From Thaumasiovibrio sp047250365 (GTDB taxonomy: Bacteria > Pseudomonadota > Gammaproteobacteria > Enterobacterales > Vibrionaceae): DNA of 64,000 nt. This document shows positions 14,662-24,600 of the stretch, in pieces. The DNA is taken from NCBI RefSeq assembly GCF_047250365.1, contig NZ_JBLBVL010000022.1, positions 9,167 through 73,166 of the forward strand, in the 5' to 3' direction. The notes under the pieces were generated by a model that searched no databases, was not told where the DNA came from, and saw only the letters and a program-made list of their open reading frames with translations. Both the position numbers and the translations under genes were made by a program. The stretch's first letter is position 1. Every line of letters begins with the position of its first letter.

Positions 14662-16476
14662 ATGATAATCTCTCGAATACACCAACTCTTATGCGCCATC
14701 TTATTTAGTTTATCCTTCCCTGTCCTGGCATTAAACTTGCCCGGCATGAATAATACGGGGTTTGTTAGTGTTGATGAGGCTTTTGTTCTTAACTTTCAAC
14801 AACAAGATAACCAGCTGACCCTAAATTGGCAGATCCTCCCCGAGCACTACCTCTATCAGCACGCTTTTGTTGTTGATGGCAATGGAGCGACGATCACCAA
14901 TGTGGTGATTCCTGATGGGGTTCCCTACGTTGACCCTTATTTTGGTGAAGTCGCGATCTATCGACAGTTTGTCGAACTTAACATCGACCTTGCACACATC
15001 GGCGATAATGCCAGCGTGCTGATCACGTATCAAGGCTGTGCCGACGCGGGTTTATGCTATCCACCAGAGACGCGCCAAGTTCCACTGCAGTCTTTTACTC
15101 CCCTTCAAACGTTTAACAACAGCACACCGATAGAGACTAACACTGAATATGCGATAGCGAATAACGACACAGCAGCCCAAAATTCAAATTTACACAGCAA
15201 TCAATTATCATTAGCGGCGAAACTGGCGAGCTCAGCCTGGACACCGGCCCTGTTCTTTTTGCTGGGGATTGGATTGGCTTTTACCCCGTGTGTCTTACCC
15301 ATGTATCCAATCTTGAGTGGTATCGTGCTTGGTGGTGGTAAACGTAATCAACGCCAAGCTTTAGGGCTAGCCCTCGTTTACGTACAAGGTATGGCACTGA
15401 CCTATACGCTACTGGGCCTGGTCGTTGCCTCCGCTGGCATGCAATTTCAAGCCGCTATGCAGCATCCTTATGTATTGATTGCGCTAAGCCTTCTTTTTGT
15501 CATCTTAGCCCTTGCCATGTTTGGTGCCTATACCCTGCAGCTGCCTTCATCACTGCAAACCCGCCTGAATCAGTGGAGTAATCAACAACAAGGCGGACAT
15601 TACTTGGGTGTGTTTACCATGGGAGCCATTTCCGGCCTTGTCTGCTCCCCATGCACCACGGCGCCCCTTTCTGGCGCTTTACTGTATGTGGCACAAAGTG
15701 GCGATGTCGTCACTGGCGGATTAGCACTCTATGCACTCGCCCTCGGCATGGGATTGCCTCTCATTGCTGTCGCGGTATTTGGCAATCAACTGCTGCCTCG
15801 CGGTGGAGATTGGATGGAACGGATAAAGGTACTGTTTGGGTTTGTCTTGCTCGCCGTGCCGATATTCCTGCTCGAGCGCATTTTACCCACACCATTGATA
15901 CCCTATTTGTGGGCCATTCTTGGGCTCACTTTCTTCGGTTGGGTATACCACCTAAAAACGCGTCTTCCTCTCGGCTGGCGAGGCACTTTAATTGCCATTG
16001 TTGCCATTCTCGGTATGTTTGCCTCAGTTCAGCCCCTATATCATCAGTGGTTTATGCCGCAAGCTAAATCAACCCAAAGCATCAATTTCATGCGCATTAC
16101 GAATGCCGAAGCATTACAACAAGCTTTGGATTCAGCTCAACAGCAAGGAAAGCCGGTGATGCTCGACTTTTATGCCGATTGGTGCAGTGCTTGTAAAGAG
16201 TTCGAGCAGTACACATTCCATCATGCCGATGTCGAACAGCAATTACAGCACTTTGTGTTATTGCAGGCCGATGTCACCCGCAACACCACCGAGGATTTCG
16301 CTCTGCTCAATCAACTCGATGTGCTTGGCTTACCCACCATCGACTTCTGGGACAGCCAAGGTAATCACCGTAAAGACGCGCGAATAACCGGCTTTCTCAA
16401 TGCAGAGCGCTTTATGCAACACCTCGACGCAGCACAGTTGATCCAAACAGATCAACCATCAAGCATTGGCGAATAA
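14662..16476 (+). CDS. dsbD: Thiol:disulfide interchange protein DsbD
   Basis: DsbD passes electrons from cytoplasmic thioredoxin across the inner membrane to DsbC, DsbG and cytochrome-c maturation proteins. The 604-residue protein has all three domains: a signal peptide (about 1-23), a periplasmic N-terminal domain with the CADAGLC cysteine pair (Cys126 and Cys132), an eight-helix membrane domain (about 195-460) with its cysteines in TPCVLPMYP and CSPCTTAP, and a C-terminal thioredoxin domain with DWCSACKEFE (Cys508, Cys511). The start codon's ribosome site is poor. cutA is absent between dcuA and dsbD. Confidence 0.97.
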   Translation: MIISRIHQLLCAILFSLSFPVLALNLPGMNNTGFVSVDEAFVLNFQQQDNQLTLNWQILPEHYLYQHAFVVDGNGATITNVVIPDGVPYVDPYFGEVAIYRQFVELNIDLAHIGDNASVLITYQGCADAGLCYPPETRQVPLQSFTPLQTFNNSTPIETNTEYAIANNDTAAQNSNLHSNQLSLAAKLASSAWTPALFFLLGIGLAFTPCVLPMYPILSGIVLGGGKRNQRQALGLALVYVQGMALTYTLLGLVVASAGMQFQAAMQHPYVLIALSLLFVILALAMFGAYTLQLPSSLQTRLNQWSNQQQGGHYLGVFTMGAISGLVCSPCTTAPLSGALLYVAQSGDVVTGGLALYALALGMGLPLIAVAVFGNQLLPRGGDWMERIKVLFGFVLLAVPIFLLERILPTPLIPYLWAILGLTFFGWVYHLKTRLPLGWRGTLIAIVAILGMFASVQPLYHQWFMPQAKSTQSINFMRITNAEALQQALDSAQQQGKPVMLDFYADWCSACKEFEQYTFHHADVEQQLQHFVLLQADVTRNTTEDFALLNQLDVLGLPTIDFWDSQGNHRKDARITGFLNAERFMQHLDAAQLIQTDQPSSIGE

Positions 16477-16573
16477 TCTAATTATGATCAATAACATAGT
16501 TCTGGCTATTCAAATTGACCTATTGAGCATGGGGTGATATAGATTATTACAAACCATTAACAAGTGGCCACTC

Positions 16574-17224
16574 ATGGACAGCTCAAATACCATTGTTATT
16601 GCTGATGACCATCCCCTCTTTCGCAACGCACTATTTCAATCTGTGCACTTGGCGATAGGGGGGGCGAACTTACTCGAAGCCGATTCGCTCGATTCATTGC
16701 TAATTTTGCTAGAAAAAGAGCAAGACGTTGATTTATTGCTGCTTGATTTGAAAATGCCCGGTGCTAACGGCATGTCTGGTCTAATCCAATTGCGCCAACG
16801 TTACCCAACACTCCCCATCGTGGTTATCTCTGCCAATGAAGAACAGAGTATTATTAAACAAGTCTATCGCCACGGTGCCTTTGGTTTCATCCCAAAATCC
16901 AGTGATATGCGCACGCTTATCGATGGATTAAATCAAGTGCTTGAAGGTGACCCCTACTACCCAGCGGACATCGCCCAGTGGCCGGATGACCCACAATCTG
17001 AAATGGAAAAATTAGAAGAGAAAATTGCCACACTCACACCGCAGCAAAACAAAGTACTGCGAATGCTCAATGATGGACTGCTAAATAAACAGATCGCATA
17101 CGAACTCAATGTGTCTGAAGCCACCATTAAAGCCCATATGACCGCCATATTTAGAAAGCTCGACGTTAAAAACCGCACTCAGGCGGTCATCGTGTTGCAA
17201 CAGATGAACTTTGAAGAGAAGTAA
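16574..17224 (+). CDS. crbR: LuxR/NarL-type response regulator, probable CrbR
   Basis: A 216-residue two-domain regulator: receiver (residues about 6-120, acidic ADDHP at the start, phospho-acceptor Asp58 in LLLLDLKMPG, Lys in FIPKSS) and a LuxR-type helix-turn-helix (about 150-212, LTPQQNKVLRMLNDGLLNKQIAYELNVSE spread over two helices). In Vibrio and Pseudomonas, the CrbR/ErdR group pairs with the symporter-domain kinase CrbS/MxtR and activates acs for acetate assimilation. The CrbS-like kinase and acs both lie within the next 15 kb, which supports this. Pairing is inferred; a generic NarL-family regulator is the alternative. Confidence 0.75.
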   Translation: MDSSNTIVIADDHPLFRNALFQSVHLAIGGANLLEADSLDSLLILLEKEQDVDLLLLDLKMPGANGMSGLIQLRQRYPTLPIVVISANEEQSIIKQVYRHGAFGFIPKSSDMRTLIDGLNQVLEGDPYYPADIAQWPDDPQSEMEKLEEKIATLTPQQNKVLRMLNDGLLNKQIAYELNVSEATIKAHMTAIFRKLDVKNRTQAVIVLQQMNFEEK

Positions 17225-17251
17225 CCGACAGGCACAAAATTGACACGGCAT

Positions 17252-17275
17252 GGGGCTTAATGTTACTTAAGCCCC
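17252..17275. terminator. Hairpin between the response regulator and the cysteine desulfidase-like gene
   Basis: GGGGCTTAA and TTAAGCCCC form a 9-bp perfect stem with a 6-nt loop between two convergent genes. No strong T-run follows on either side, so it may be a weak two-way terminator or an RNA-stabilising 3' end. Confidence 0.6.
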
Positions 17276-17283
17276 TGTATATC

Positions 17284-18564
17284 CTAGGCGTGTTTACTGC
17301 GCATAATATTGATGATCTCGATATCCGTATCCAGCATGCCATGCTTTGTCAGGTGCCCTAAGTTGGCAATGGTCTTATCAATGTTCGCCGTCACAATGCC
17401 TTCATTGTCGCTAACACCATAGTTATTCACTGCCATCAGTGCCGCTTTTACCGCTACTGACGTCGATGTCGACACCTTCATTGAACACGCGCTGCCCGCT
17501 CCGTCACAGATAATTCCAGCAACATCACCAATCATATTACTGATGCAGGCCGCCATTTGCTCAACGCTTCCACCAAGCATCCAAGTAATCGCTGCGCCCG
17601 AGCCCATTGCCGCCGTGCTCGCTGCACATAATGCAGACAATTTGTTCTGATAAGTTTTGATATAAATGGCGATCAGGTGACTCATGGTTAGAGCGCGCGT
17701 TAACGTTTCATCATCTTTTCCTAGAAATTGTGCAGCTGCAACAACCGGCATCGTCGCCGCAATGCCTTGATTTCCTGAGCCTGAATTCGACATGGCTGGT
17801 AGCATCGCGCCATCCATACGTGCATCAGATGCCGCCGAAGATAAACGCATTGCCAGTGTCATCAGATCATCTGACAGCAGTTTTTTATCCACCTGCTCCG
17901 TCATCATCTTGCCGATACGCAGCCCATAGCCATTCAGACCCTCAACGGCCAACGCCTTGTTCAATACGCCAGCTTGGGTCATGAAATCAATATCAGCCAG
18001 CGGTACATTCAATGCAAAATCAATGACTTTAGTTAGTGTCATTGGCGACTCATCAATCGGGTGTGCGAGCTGAGTGTCGATCTCACCTTCAGCCTGATCC
18101 AACATAATCTGGCCATTTAACTCTTTGAGTACAATACGAGTATGGTCGCTACAGATCACCACTTTTGCTTGTTGGTCGCCCACATAAGCAATAACTTCGG
18201 CATACAGCACATCAGCAACGTCTTTAACATCCACATGAATGCGCTCCAACATTGTTTTTGACTTATCAACCTGTTCAGCAGTAATCGTCGCCAAAACTTC
18301 TAATCCGCCGCTTGGGTCTCCCCCTACAGCACCAATCGCAGCCGCCACACTTAGCCCCGTCATCCCCGTTCCAGGGACGCCGACGCCCATGCCATTTTTG
18401 AATAAATTACCACTCACCCAAACATCCATACGCTCTGGCAACTGACCAAGTAATTGACGGCAGTTTGCTGCTGCTAATGCAACAGACATCGGCTCTGTAC
18501 AGCCAAGCGCTGGGACAACGTCTTTCTTTAGGCGGGTAATATAGGCATTCCAGTTTGAATTCAT
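17284..18564 (-). CDS. cyuA: UPF0597 / L-cysteine desulfidase family protein
   Basis: A 426-residue cytoplasmic protein of the CyuA/YhaM family, related to the alpha domain of iron-sulfur L-serine dehydratases. Family members break cysteine into pyruvate, ammonia and sulfide using an oxygen-labile 4Fe-4S cluster. Candidate ligand cysteines are in ALGCTEPMSVALA (near residue 22) and in GIICDGAGSACSMK near residues 340-355; glycine-rich GNLFKNGMGVGVPGTG binds substrate in relatives. The gene stands alone, opposite to its neighbours, and has no cognate transporter beside it. The exact substrate is not proven. Confidence 0.82.
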   Translation of the reverse strand: MNSNWNAYITRLKKDVVPALGCTEPMSVALAAANCRQLLGQLPERMDVWVSGNLFKNGMGVGVPGTGMTGLSVAAAIGAVGGDPSGGLEVLATITAEQVDKSKTMLERIHVDVKDVADVLYAEVIAYVGDQQAKVVICSDHTRIVLKELNGQIMLDQAEGEIDTQLAHPIDESPMTLTKVIDFALNVPLADIDFMTQAGVLNKALAVEGLNGYGLRIGKMMTEQVDKKLLSDDLMTLAMRLSSAASDARMDGAMLPAMSNSGSGNQGIAATMPVVAAAQFLGKDDETLTRALTMSHLIAIYIKTYQNKLSALCAASTAAMGSGAAITWMLGGSVEQMAACISNMIGDVAGIICDGAGSACSMKVSTSTSVAVKAALMAVNNYGVSDNEGIVTANIDKTIANLGHLTKHGMLDTDIEIINIMRSKHA

Positions 18565-19036
18565 CTTCGACTACTCAGTTGTTGCGGCTAAATCAGCCTT
18601 ATAATTACGAATGTGCAAATATGCAGTGTGACAACGCTTTTGTTGGCGGAAAATACCCTAAAGTTCCGCCTCATACTCTGCTATTTGTGTTGTTATCAAC
18701 ACGATCTTCTATCATCACTGCTAATTGCCGGATGTCGATTCTAATGACTTTCTTATTTAAAAGATGTTGAACGAGTCATGTTTCATCAAACCGCCTCATC
18801 AAAAAACCACGCCATCAAAATCGCTGATATCACCAACGCTGCCATCTCAAAGATTAGACTTTTGGCTAACCCAACCCCTTCCCTTTCTCAATAAAGCGTC
18901 ATCAAACCGCTTTGACGCGGCTGATATATCGATTAATTGACTTAATTCGCTCGACTAAAGTTGCACAGATACACGCCATAATCACTGCTATCGTCTCTAG
19001 GTAACATTTCATTAACACTCGCATAAGGAGATGGCC
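18565..19036. other. Intergenic region with the likely symporter promoter
   Basis: About 470 bp without a convincing gene. It separates the divergent cysteine desulfidase-like gene and the symporter operon. A C-rich, G-poor segment with repeated CATCA words lies at 18781-18850, and GCGTCA...TGACGC (about 18896-18917) is an inverted repeat. I cannot place promoters with confidence. A 71-codon frame at 18555 lacks a ribosome site and known similarity. Confidence 0.45.
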
Positions 19037-19300
19037 ATGGCGTTCGAAGATAAAGAACGAGCCCAAGCCTACTGGGATAAAAACGTCAAACTCATGATAA
19101 CCCTCATGGTGATCTGGTTTGTGGTGTCATTTGGTTGCGGCATTCTATTTGTCGATGTACTCAATCAAATTCAGATTGGTGGATACAAGCTGGGATTTTG
19201 GTTTGCCCAACAAGGTTCAATCTACTGCTTCCTCGGCATTATCTTTTTCTACGCCTGGAAGATGCGTCGTATTGATCGTGAATTCGGCGTAGATGAATAA
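19037..19300 (+). CDS. DUF4212 small subunit of a sodium/solute symporter
   Basis: An 87-residue membrane protein with two helices (about 18-40 and 52-75), matching the DUF4212 family found only next to VC_2705-type symporters. It probably forms the small subunit of a two-part sodium/solute transporter with the next gene, 12 bp downstream. The ATG at 19037 was chosen because AAGGAG sits 6 bp before it; the ATG at 19031 abuts that sequence. The acidic, charged N-terminus AFEDKERAQAYWDKN is typical. Confidence 0.88.
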   Translation: MAFEDKERAQAYWDKNVKLMITLMVIWFVVSFGCGILFVDVLNQIQIGGYKLGFWFAQQGSIYCFLGIIFFYAWKMRRIDREFGVDE

Positions 19301-19312
19301 GGAGCGCAAGCA

Positions 19313-21040
19313 ATGGATTTAAAGACAATTACTTACCTTGTTGTTGGCGCGACATTCGTGCTGTATATCGGTATCGCCATTTGGGCTCGCGCCGGAACAA
19401 CCAAAGAGTTCTACGTGGCTGGTGGTGGCATTAACCCGATTGCTAACGGAATGGCCACGGCCGCTGACTGGATGTCGGCTGCTTCCTTCATTTCGATGGC
19501 GGGACTTATCGCCTTTATGGGCTATGGCGGCTCGGTTTTCTTAATGGGTTGGACTGGCGGGTATGTTCTACTAGCCTTGCTGCTTGCTCCTTACCTCAGA
19601 AAATTTGGTAAATTTACCGTACCGGAGTTTGTTGGCGAACGCTTTTACTCTAAAACAGCCCGTGTGGTTGCTGTCGCCTGTTTGATTATCGCGTCTGTCA
19701 CTTACGTTATCGGACAGATGAAAGGGGTCGGCGTTGCCTTTGGTCGCTTCCTTGAGGTGGACTATGCGACAGGCCTTGGTATCGGTATGTGTATCGTGTT
19801 TATTTATGCTGTTATGGGTGGCATGAAAGGCATCACCTACACGCAGATTGCCCAATACTGTGTGCTGATTTTAGCCTATACCATTCCGGCCATCTTTATC
19901 TCGCTGCAACTTACCGGAAATCCTTTACCTCAGCTAGGTTTAGGAGGAACCATGGTCGGCACCGATGTCTACTTATTGGATCGGCTAGATCAAGTGGTCA
20001 CCGAGCTCGGCTTTACGGAATACACCACCCAAGTGCGGGGTGATACCCTCAACATGTTCGTCTATACCATGTCATTGATGATTGGTACTGCTGGCCTACC
20101 TCACGTTATTATTCGCTTCTTTACCGTGCCAAAAGTACGTGATGCTCGCACCTCTGCAGGATGGGCTTTGGTGTTCATCGCAATTCTGTACACGACTGCA
20201 CCAGCCGTTGCAGCAATGGCGCGTTTAAACCTGATGGACACGGTTAATCCCGCTCCAGGGCAGCACCTCACCTATGACGAGCGTCCGGACTGGTTTAAAA
20301 ACTGGGAAACCACGGGCCTACTTGGTTTTGATGACAAGAACGGCGATGGCGTCATCCAGTATACGTCCAACGCTGAAACCAATGAGTTGAGAGTTGACCG
20401 CGATATTATGGTACTCGCTAACCCTGAAATCGCGAAGTTACCTAACTGGGTTATTGCATTGGTGGCGGCAGGCGGATTGGCCGCTGCACTATCAACGGCG
20501 GCAGGGTTACTCTTAGCCATTTCGTCGTCAATATCGCACGACTTAATTAAAGGGGTCATCAACCCGAATATCTCCGAGAAGAAGGAGCTACTGGCCAGCC
20601 GGATTTCGATGGCGGTGGCTATCGCTGTCGCGGGGTATCTCGGGCTCAATCCACCTGGGTTTGCCGCCGGTACTGTCGCGCTAGCCTTTGGGCTCGCCGC
20701 GTCTTCGATATTCCCAGCCTTAATGATGGGCATCTTCAGTAAGACCATCAATAAGGAAGGGGCTATTGCAGGTATGATAGCCGGTATCACCATCACCCTG
20801 TTCTACGTATTCCAACACAAAGGGATTCTATTTATCTCTGACTGGACTTACTTAGAAAGCTGGGGCAGCAACTGGTTCCTTGGTATAGAACCTAATGCCT
20901 TCGGTGCAATCGGTGCCTTGTTTAACTTCATCGTCGCAACGGCCGTCTCTAAAGTGACTGCTGAAACGCCACAAGAAGTTAAGGATTTAGTCGAACATGT
21001 CCGTGTTCCAGCTGGCGCTGGTGAGGCACAAGACCACTAA
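19313..21040 (+). CDS. Sodium:solute symporter, VC_2705 subfamily (ActP-like)
   Basis: A 575-residue SLC5/SSS-family transporter with about 13 helices. TTKEFYVAGGGINPIANGMA is the sodium symporter signature of helix 1-2, and AADWMSAASFISMAGLIA lines the ion site. Residues about 325-375 form a long charged loop with a DDKNGDGVI calcium-like motif, typical of this subfamily. It is an acetate/monocarboxylate uptake candidate, related to ActP, and it lies with CrbR/CrbS-like regulators and acs. Actual substrate unproven. It is co-transcribed with the DUF4212 gene and ends in a terminator. Confidence 0.87.
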   Translation: MDLKTITYLVVGATFVLYIGIAIWARAGTTKEFYVAGGGINPIANGMATAADWMSAASFISMAGLIAFMGYGGSVFLMGWTGGYVLLALLLAPYLRKFGKFTVPEFVGERFYSKTARVVAVACLIIASVTYVIGQMKGVGVAFGRFLEVDYATGLGIGMCIVFIYAVMGGMKGITYTQIAQYCVLILAYTIPAIFISLQLTGNPLPQLGLGGTMVGTDVYLLDRLDQVVTELGFTEYTTQVRGDTLNMFVYTMSLMIGTAGLPHVIIRFFTVPKVRDARTSAGWALVFIAILYTTAPAVAAMARLNLMDTVNPAPGQHLTYDERPDWFKNWETTGLLGFDDKNGDGVIQYTSNAETNELRVDRDIMVLANPEIAKLPNWVIALVAAGGLAAALSTAAGLLLAISSSISHDLIKGVINPNISEKKELLASRISMAVAIAVAGYLGLNPPGFAAGTVALAFGLAASSIFPALMMGIFSKTINKEGAIAGMIAGITITLFYVFQHKGILFISDWTYLESWGSNWFLGIEPNAFGAIGALFNFIVATAVSKVTAETPQEVKDLVEHVRVPAGAGEAQDH

Positions 21041-21055
21041 TCCAACCTCGACCAC

Positions 21056-21080
21056 AAAAGCCCCATTCGGGGCTTTTTTT
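21056..21080 (+). terminator. Terminator of the symporter operon
   Basis: AAAAGCCCC and GGGGCTTTTTTT form a compact stem-loop with a T-run 16 bp after the symporter stop. Confidence 0.9.
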
Positions 21081-21136
21081 CTTACCATTATACCGTATGG
21101 TTAATAAGAGAGATCTAGACACAAGGATAGCGTCAT

Positions 21137-21622
21137 ATGTTTAAAAGCAAACACTTCATTCTTGCCCTATTGATTGCCCCCATTCTCGCTATCATTGCCT
21201 ATTTCGGTACCGATATGGCCGTCAGTGAAAAGCCACACGCCGCCCAAGAGGGTGAGAGCTATAAGCTGGCCAGCAAATCCAACTGCCGTTATACCAGTGG
21301 ACTTTGCAATATGGAAAATGGCGAATTTAAAGTGCAATTTCGCTCCGAAGAGCTAGGCACTGACACCTTAACCCTTAGTCTCACATCTGTGTTCCCACTG
21401 GATGGGGTAAAAGTTGCCCTCGCCGACGATACAGAATCGGCGGCCACCCCTATTGACATGCAGCGTAGCGATGACAGTGGTAAAGCATGGACTGTCACCT
21501 TACCTAACGCACCACTGGAACAAAGCGAATTGCGTGTCGTCATTAGTGCTAATAACGCGCTCTACTTCGGCGAAACGGGAACGGAGTTTGTGGTGTATAA
21601 GACCTTGTTCACAGATGAATAA
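21137..21622 (+). CDS. Hypothetical membrane-anchored protein
   Basis: 161 residues. Residues 7-27 form a single N-terminal helix, uncleaved or a signal peptide, followed by a periplasmic domain rich in beta-strand-like sequence with two cysteines (CRYTSGLC) that could make a disulfide. I do not recognise a named domain. A ribosome site (AAGGAT) precedes the ATG. It ends 1 bp from the end of the convergent crbS-like gene, a neighbour relation that suggests, without proof, a role in the same acetate or membrane-sensing context. Confidence 0.75.
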   Translation: MFKSKHFILALLIAPILAIIAYFGTDMAVSEKPHAAQEGESYKLASKSNCRYTSGLCNMENGEFKVQFRSEELGTDTLTLSLTSVFPLDGVKVALADDTESAATPIDMQRSDDSGKAWTVTLPNAPLEQSELRVVISANNALYFGETGTEFVVYKTLFTDE

Positions 21623-24600
21623 CTACTCTACCTGCATCGGCACCTGATTCAACAGGTTGCGTAGTTTAATCGGCTTCACCGGTTTACTCATAAAGTGGTA
21701 GCCATTGGCCTTCGCAGCATCTTGGGTCGCCTGTGTACGATCGGCACTGATCAATACACCAACAAAAGCATTCTCCAGCGCTTGGCCGCACAGTTGTAAT
21801 GCCTGCAAGCCCGTTTGCTGATCGGCAAGATGATAATCACTCAGCACGACATCGGGCTGCCAGCCCTGCGCTAAAATATCACTGACATCCTCAACGGTTT
21901 CGGCCGTCTGAATCTGACAACCCCAACGCGAGAGTAGCGTTCGCATTCCAAGTAAAATAGCCGGTTCATTGTCGACGCATAGCACTTTCAGCCCCGACAG
22001 CGCCCCCGCCGCCGGTAACTCCGCCGCTGCTTTCGTTGCCACGAAGGCAGCGCGTGGGACGGTTAAAGAGAACATGGTACCTTGCTCCACCGCTGACCAC
22101 ATATTCAATGGATGGTCCAACACACGGCTAATGCCACGGGCTATCGCGAGTCCTAACCCCAAACCATGATCGGTTTTCTGCCCGGCTTCACCTCGGGTAA
22201 ACTCATCAAAAATCTCTGCTTGCTTATCGTGTGATATTCCTGGGCCATCATCCCAAATTTGAATTTGAATGCCATTGTTACAACGACGGCAGCCCAACAA
22301 TACCTTCCCTTTCGGATTGTAACGAAATGCATTGGTCAGGAAGTTTTGGAGTGCCCGCCGAAGCAACTTGGGATCAGAGCGTATAATTGCTTGAGTCTTC
22401 ACCACCTTAAAGTTAATCCCTTGCTGTTGAGCCAACACACCGAACTCAGCACCGAGCGTTTCGAAGACTTCGCTAAGTGCAAATGACACCACCCGAGCAG
22501 TTAATTTGCCAGACTCAAGACGCGAGACATCTAATAAATCCGTAATTAGGTCTTCGGCCGCCCCCAGTGAACTTTCAATATATTTTGCCAATACTCGGGT
22601 CTCCTCCGTATTGGCCACCTCGCTTAACGAGGATGAAAACAGCCGAGCAGCATTAAGCGGTTGCATTAAATCATGGCTGACAGCGGCCAAAAAACGGCTC
22701 TTCGATTGCGACATTTGCTCAGCATTTCGTGTTGCTGACACTAACCGTTTATTCAGCGATTCCAGCTCTCGTGTACGCACTTGTACCCGCGCCTCTAACG
22801 TTTCATTCGCCTCTTTTAAAATATCGGCGGTCTGACGGAACTGGGTAATATCGGTAAAGCTCATCACAAACCCGCCCCCTGGCATCGGGTTCCCTTGTAC
22901 TTCAATGACCGTGCCATCATCCCGCACCCGTGAAGAGGTGTGAGGCGAACCAGCACGCAAATAAGCCACCCGTTTAGCGACATGTTTTTCAGGATCGCCT
23001 GGACCACACAAGCCATTTCTCGCATTGTGGCGGATCACATCAGCAATGGGCCTCCCAACCTGAACTAATCCCGGTGGAAAATCGAATAACTCAAGGTAAC
23101 GCTGATTCCATGCCACGAGCAGTAGCTTCTGATCCACGACGGCTATCCCTTGGCTAATGTGCTCGATGGCGCCTTGCAGCAAGCCGCGACTGAAATCAAA
23201 CAGTTCTGACGCTTCATCCACAATGGTCGCGATCTCATCGAGCTGCATATCGCGCCCTTGCAGCGCTGATTGTAAAACCAATCTGGCGGATGATGCACCA
23301 AATATCCCCGCTAACACCCGTTCAGTGTGGCGAATAAGCTGAGCATTGGCCTGCTGCTGCGCCAATAACTCCACACCGCTTTGCTCGGCATACGCCTGAA
23401 AAGCGACTCGGGCACGTTGCCGACCGACAAAGCGCCCTGCCAGCACTTCTAATTCCGCCACCGTTACGCGGCTCTGATATACCGAGCTTGAATCTGTGTC
23501 TGATATCGGCGCCCCAACAAAGGTTCCGGCTTGGAAACGCTCCGTTAACGATGCACGCGTATAGGAAGAGACCAATACATACAACGCACTGTTCACCAAC
23601 AGGCTTAGCAACATTCCCCAATCGACATGACTTAAGTCTCGCAGCCCAACAACCGCAGGAGGAGACAATAACCACAACAAAACATTGTTTTCTGGACTAC
23701 CCGCCAACATCTGCGTTTGCGCCATTAAGGTGACTAACCAGATAAAAAAACCACCTAGCAGGCCGCAAAACACCCCTTTGCGGTTACCATCGCGCCAATA
23801 GATACCACCAATCAATGCCGGGAAAAACTGTGCCACGGCAGCAAAGGATAAAAAACCGATCGATGAGAGCGAAGGGATCGCCACCAACACCTGATAAAAG
23901 CCCCACGCCGCCAGCAATATCAACGCAATTAATACTCGTCGAATATTTAGCAACAGCCCAGCAAATTGATCAAATCCACCCGTTGATATTCGCATCCGCC
24001 GTAGCAGTAAAGGCAAAACAAGGTCATTCGAAACCATAATTGCCAACGCAATCGTCGACACAATAACCATGCCGCTGGCCGCCGACATTCCGCCAATAAA
24101 GGCCAACAACGCCACACTTGAATGCCCTGTCGCCAATGGTAGGTTAATCACATAGGTATCGGCACTGACTTGTGGCAATAACACCCCGCCAGCTATCGCT
24201 AACGGAATCACAAACAGGCTCATCAGAAATAGATAGATCGGAAACACTTTACGTGCCACGTGCAGATCTTGGGCACGTGCATTTTCGACAACAATGGTAT
24301 GAAATTGACGAGGCAAGCAGAAAATAGCGGCCACCGTCAGTAAAGTATGGATCAGCATTGAGCCCCATTTAACGGGATGCTCACGACGACTAACACTCTC
24401 TGCGATCACCTCTGGCGGCAGTTCGAACAGCACACCGACGGCAAACAACCCTACCAACAAAAAGGCCACCAGCTTAATTACTGACTCAAATGCCACAGCG
24501 GTCATCATGCCACGATGGTGCTCGGTACTGTCGATATGCCGAGTACCGAACAACACTGTAAATACCGCTAAACCAAAGGCTACGACCCCGGCATAAAAGC

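Noticed and set aside
18555..18770. 71-codon plus-strand frame in the gap before the symporter operon
   Set aside because: It overlaps the start of the opposite gene, has no ribosome site and has low-complexity, unprotein-like composition.
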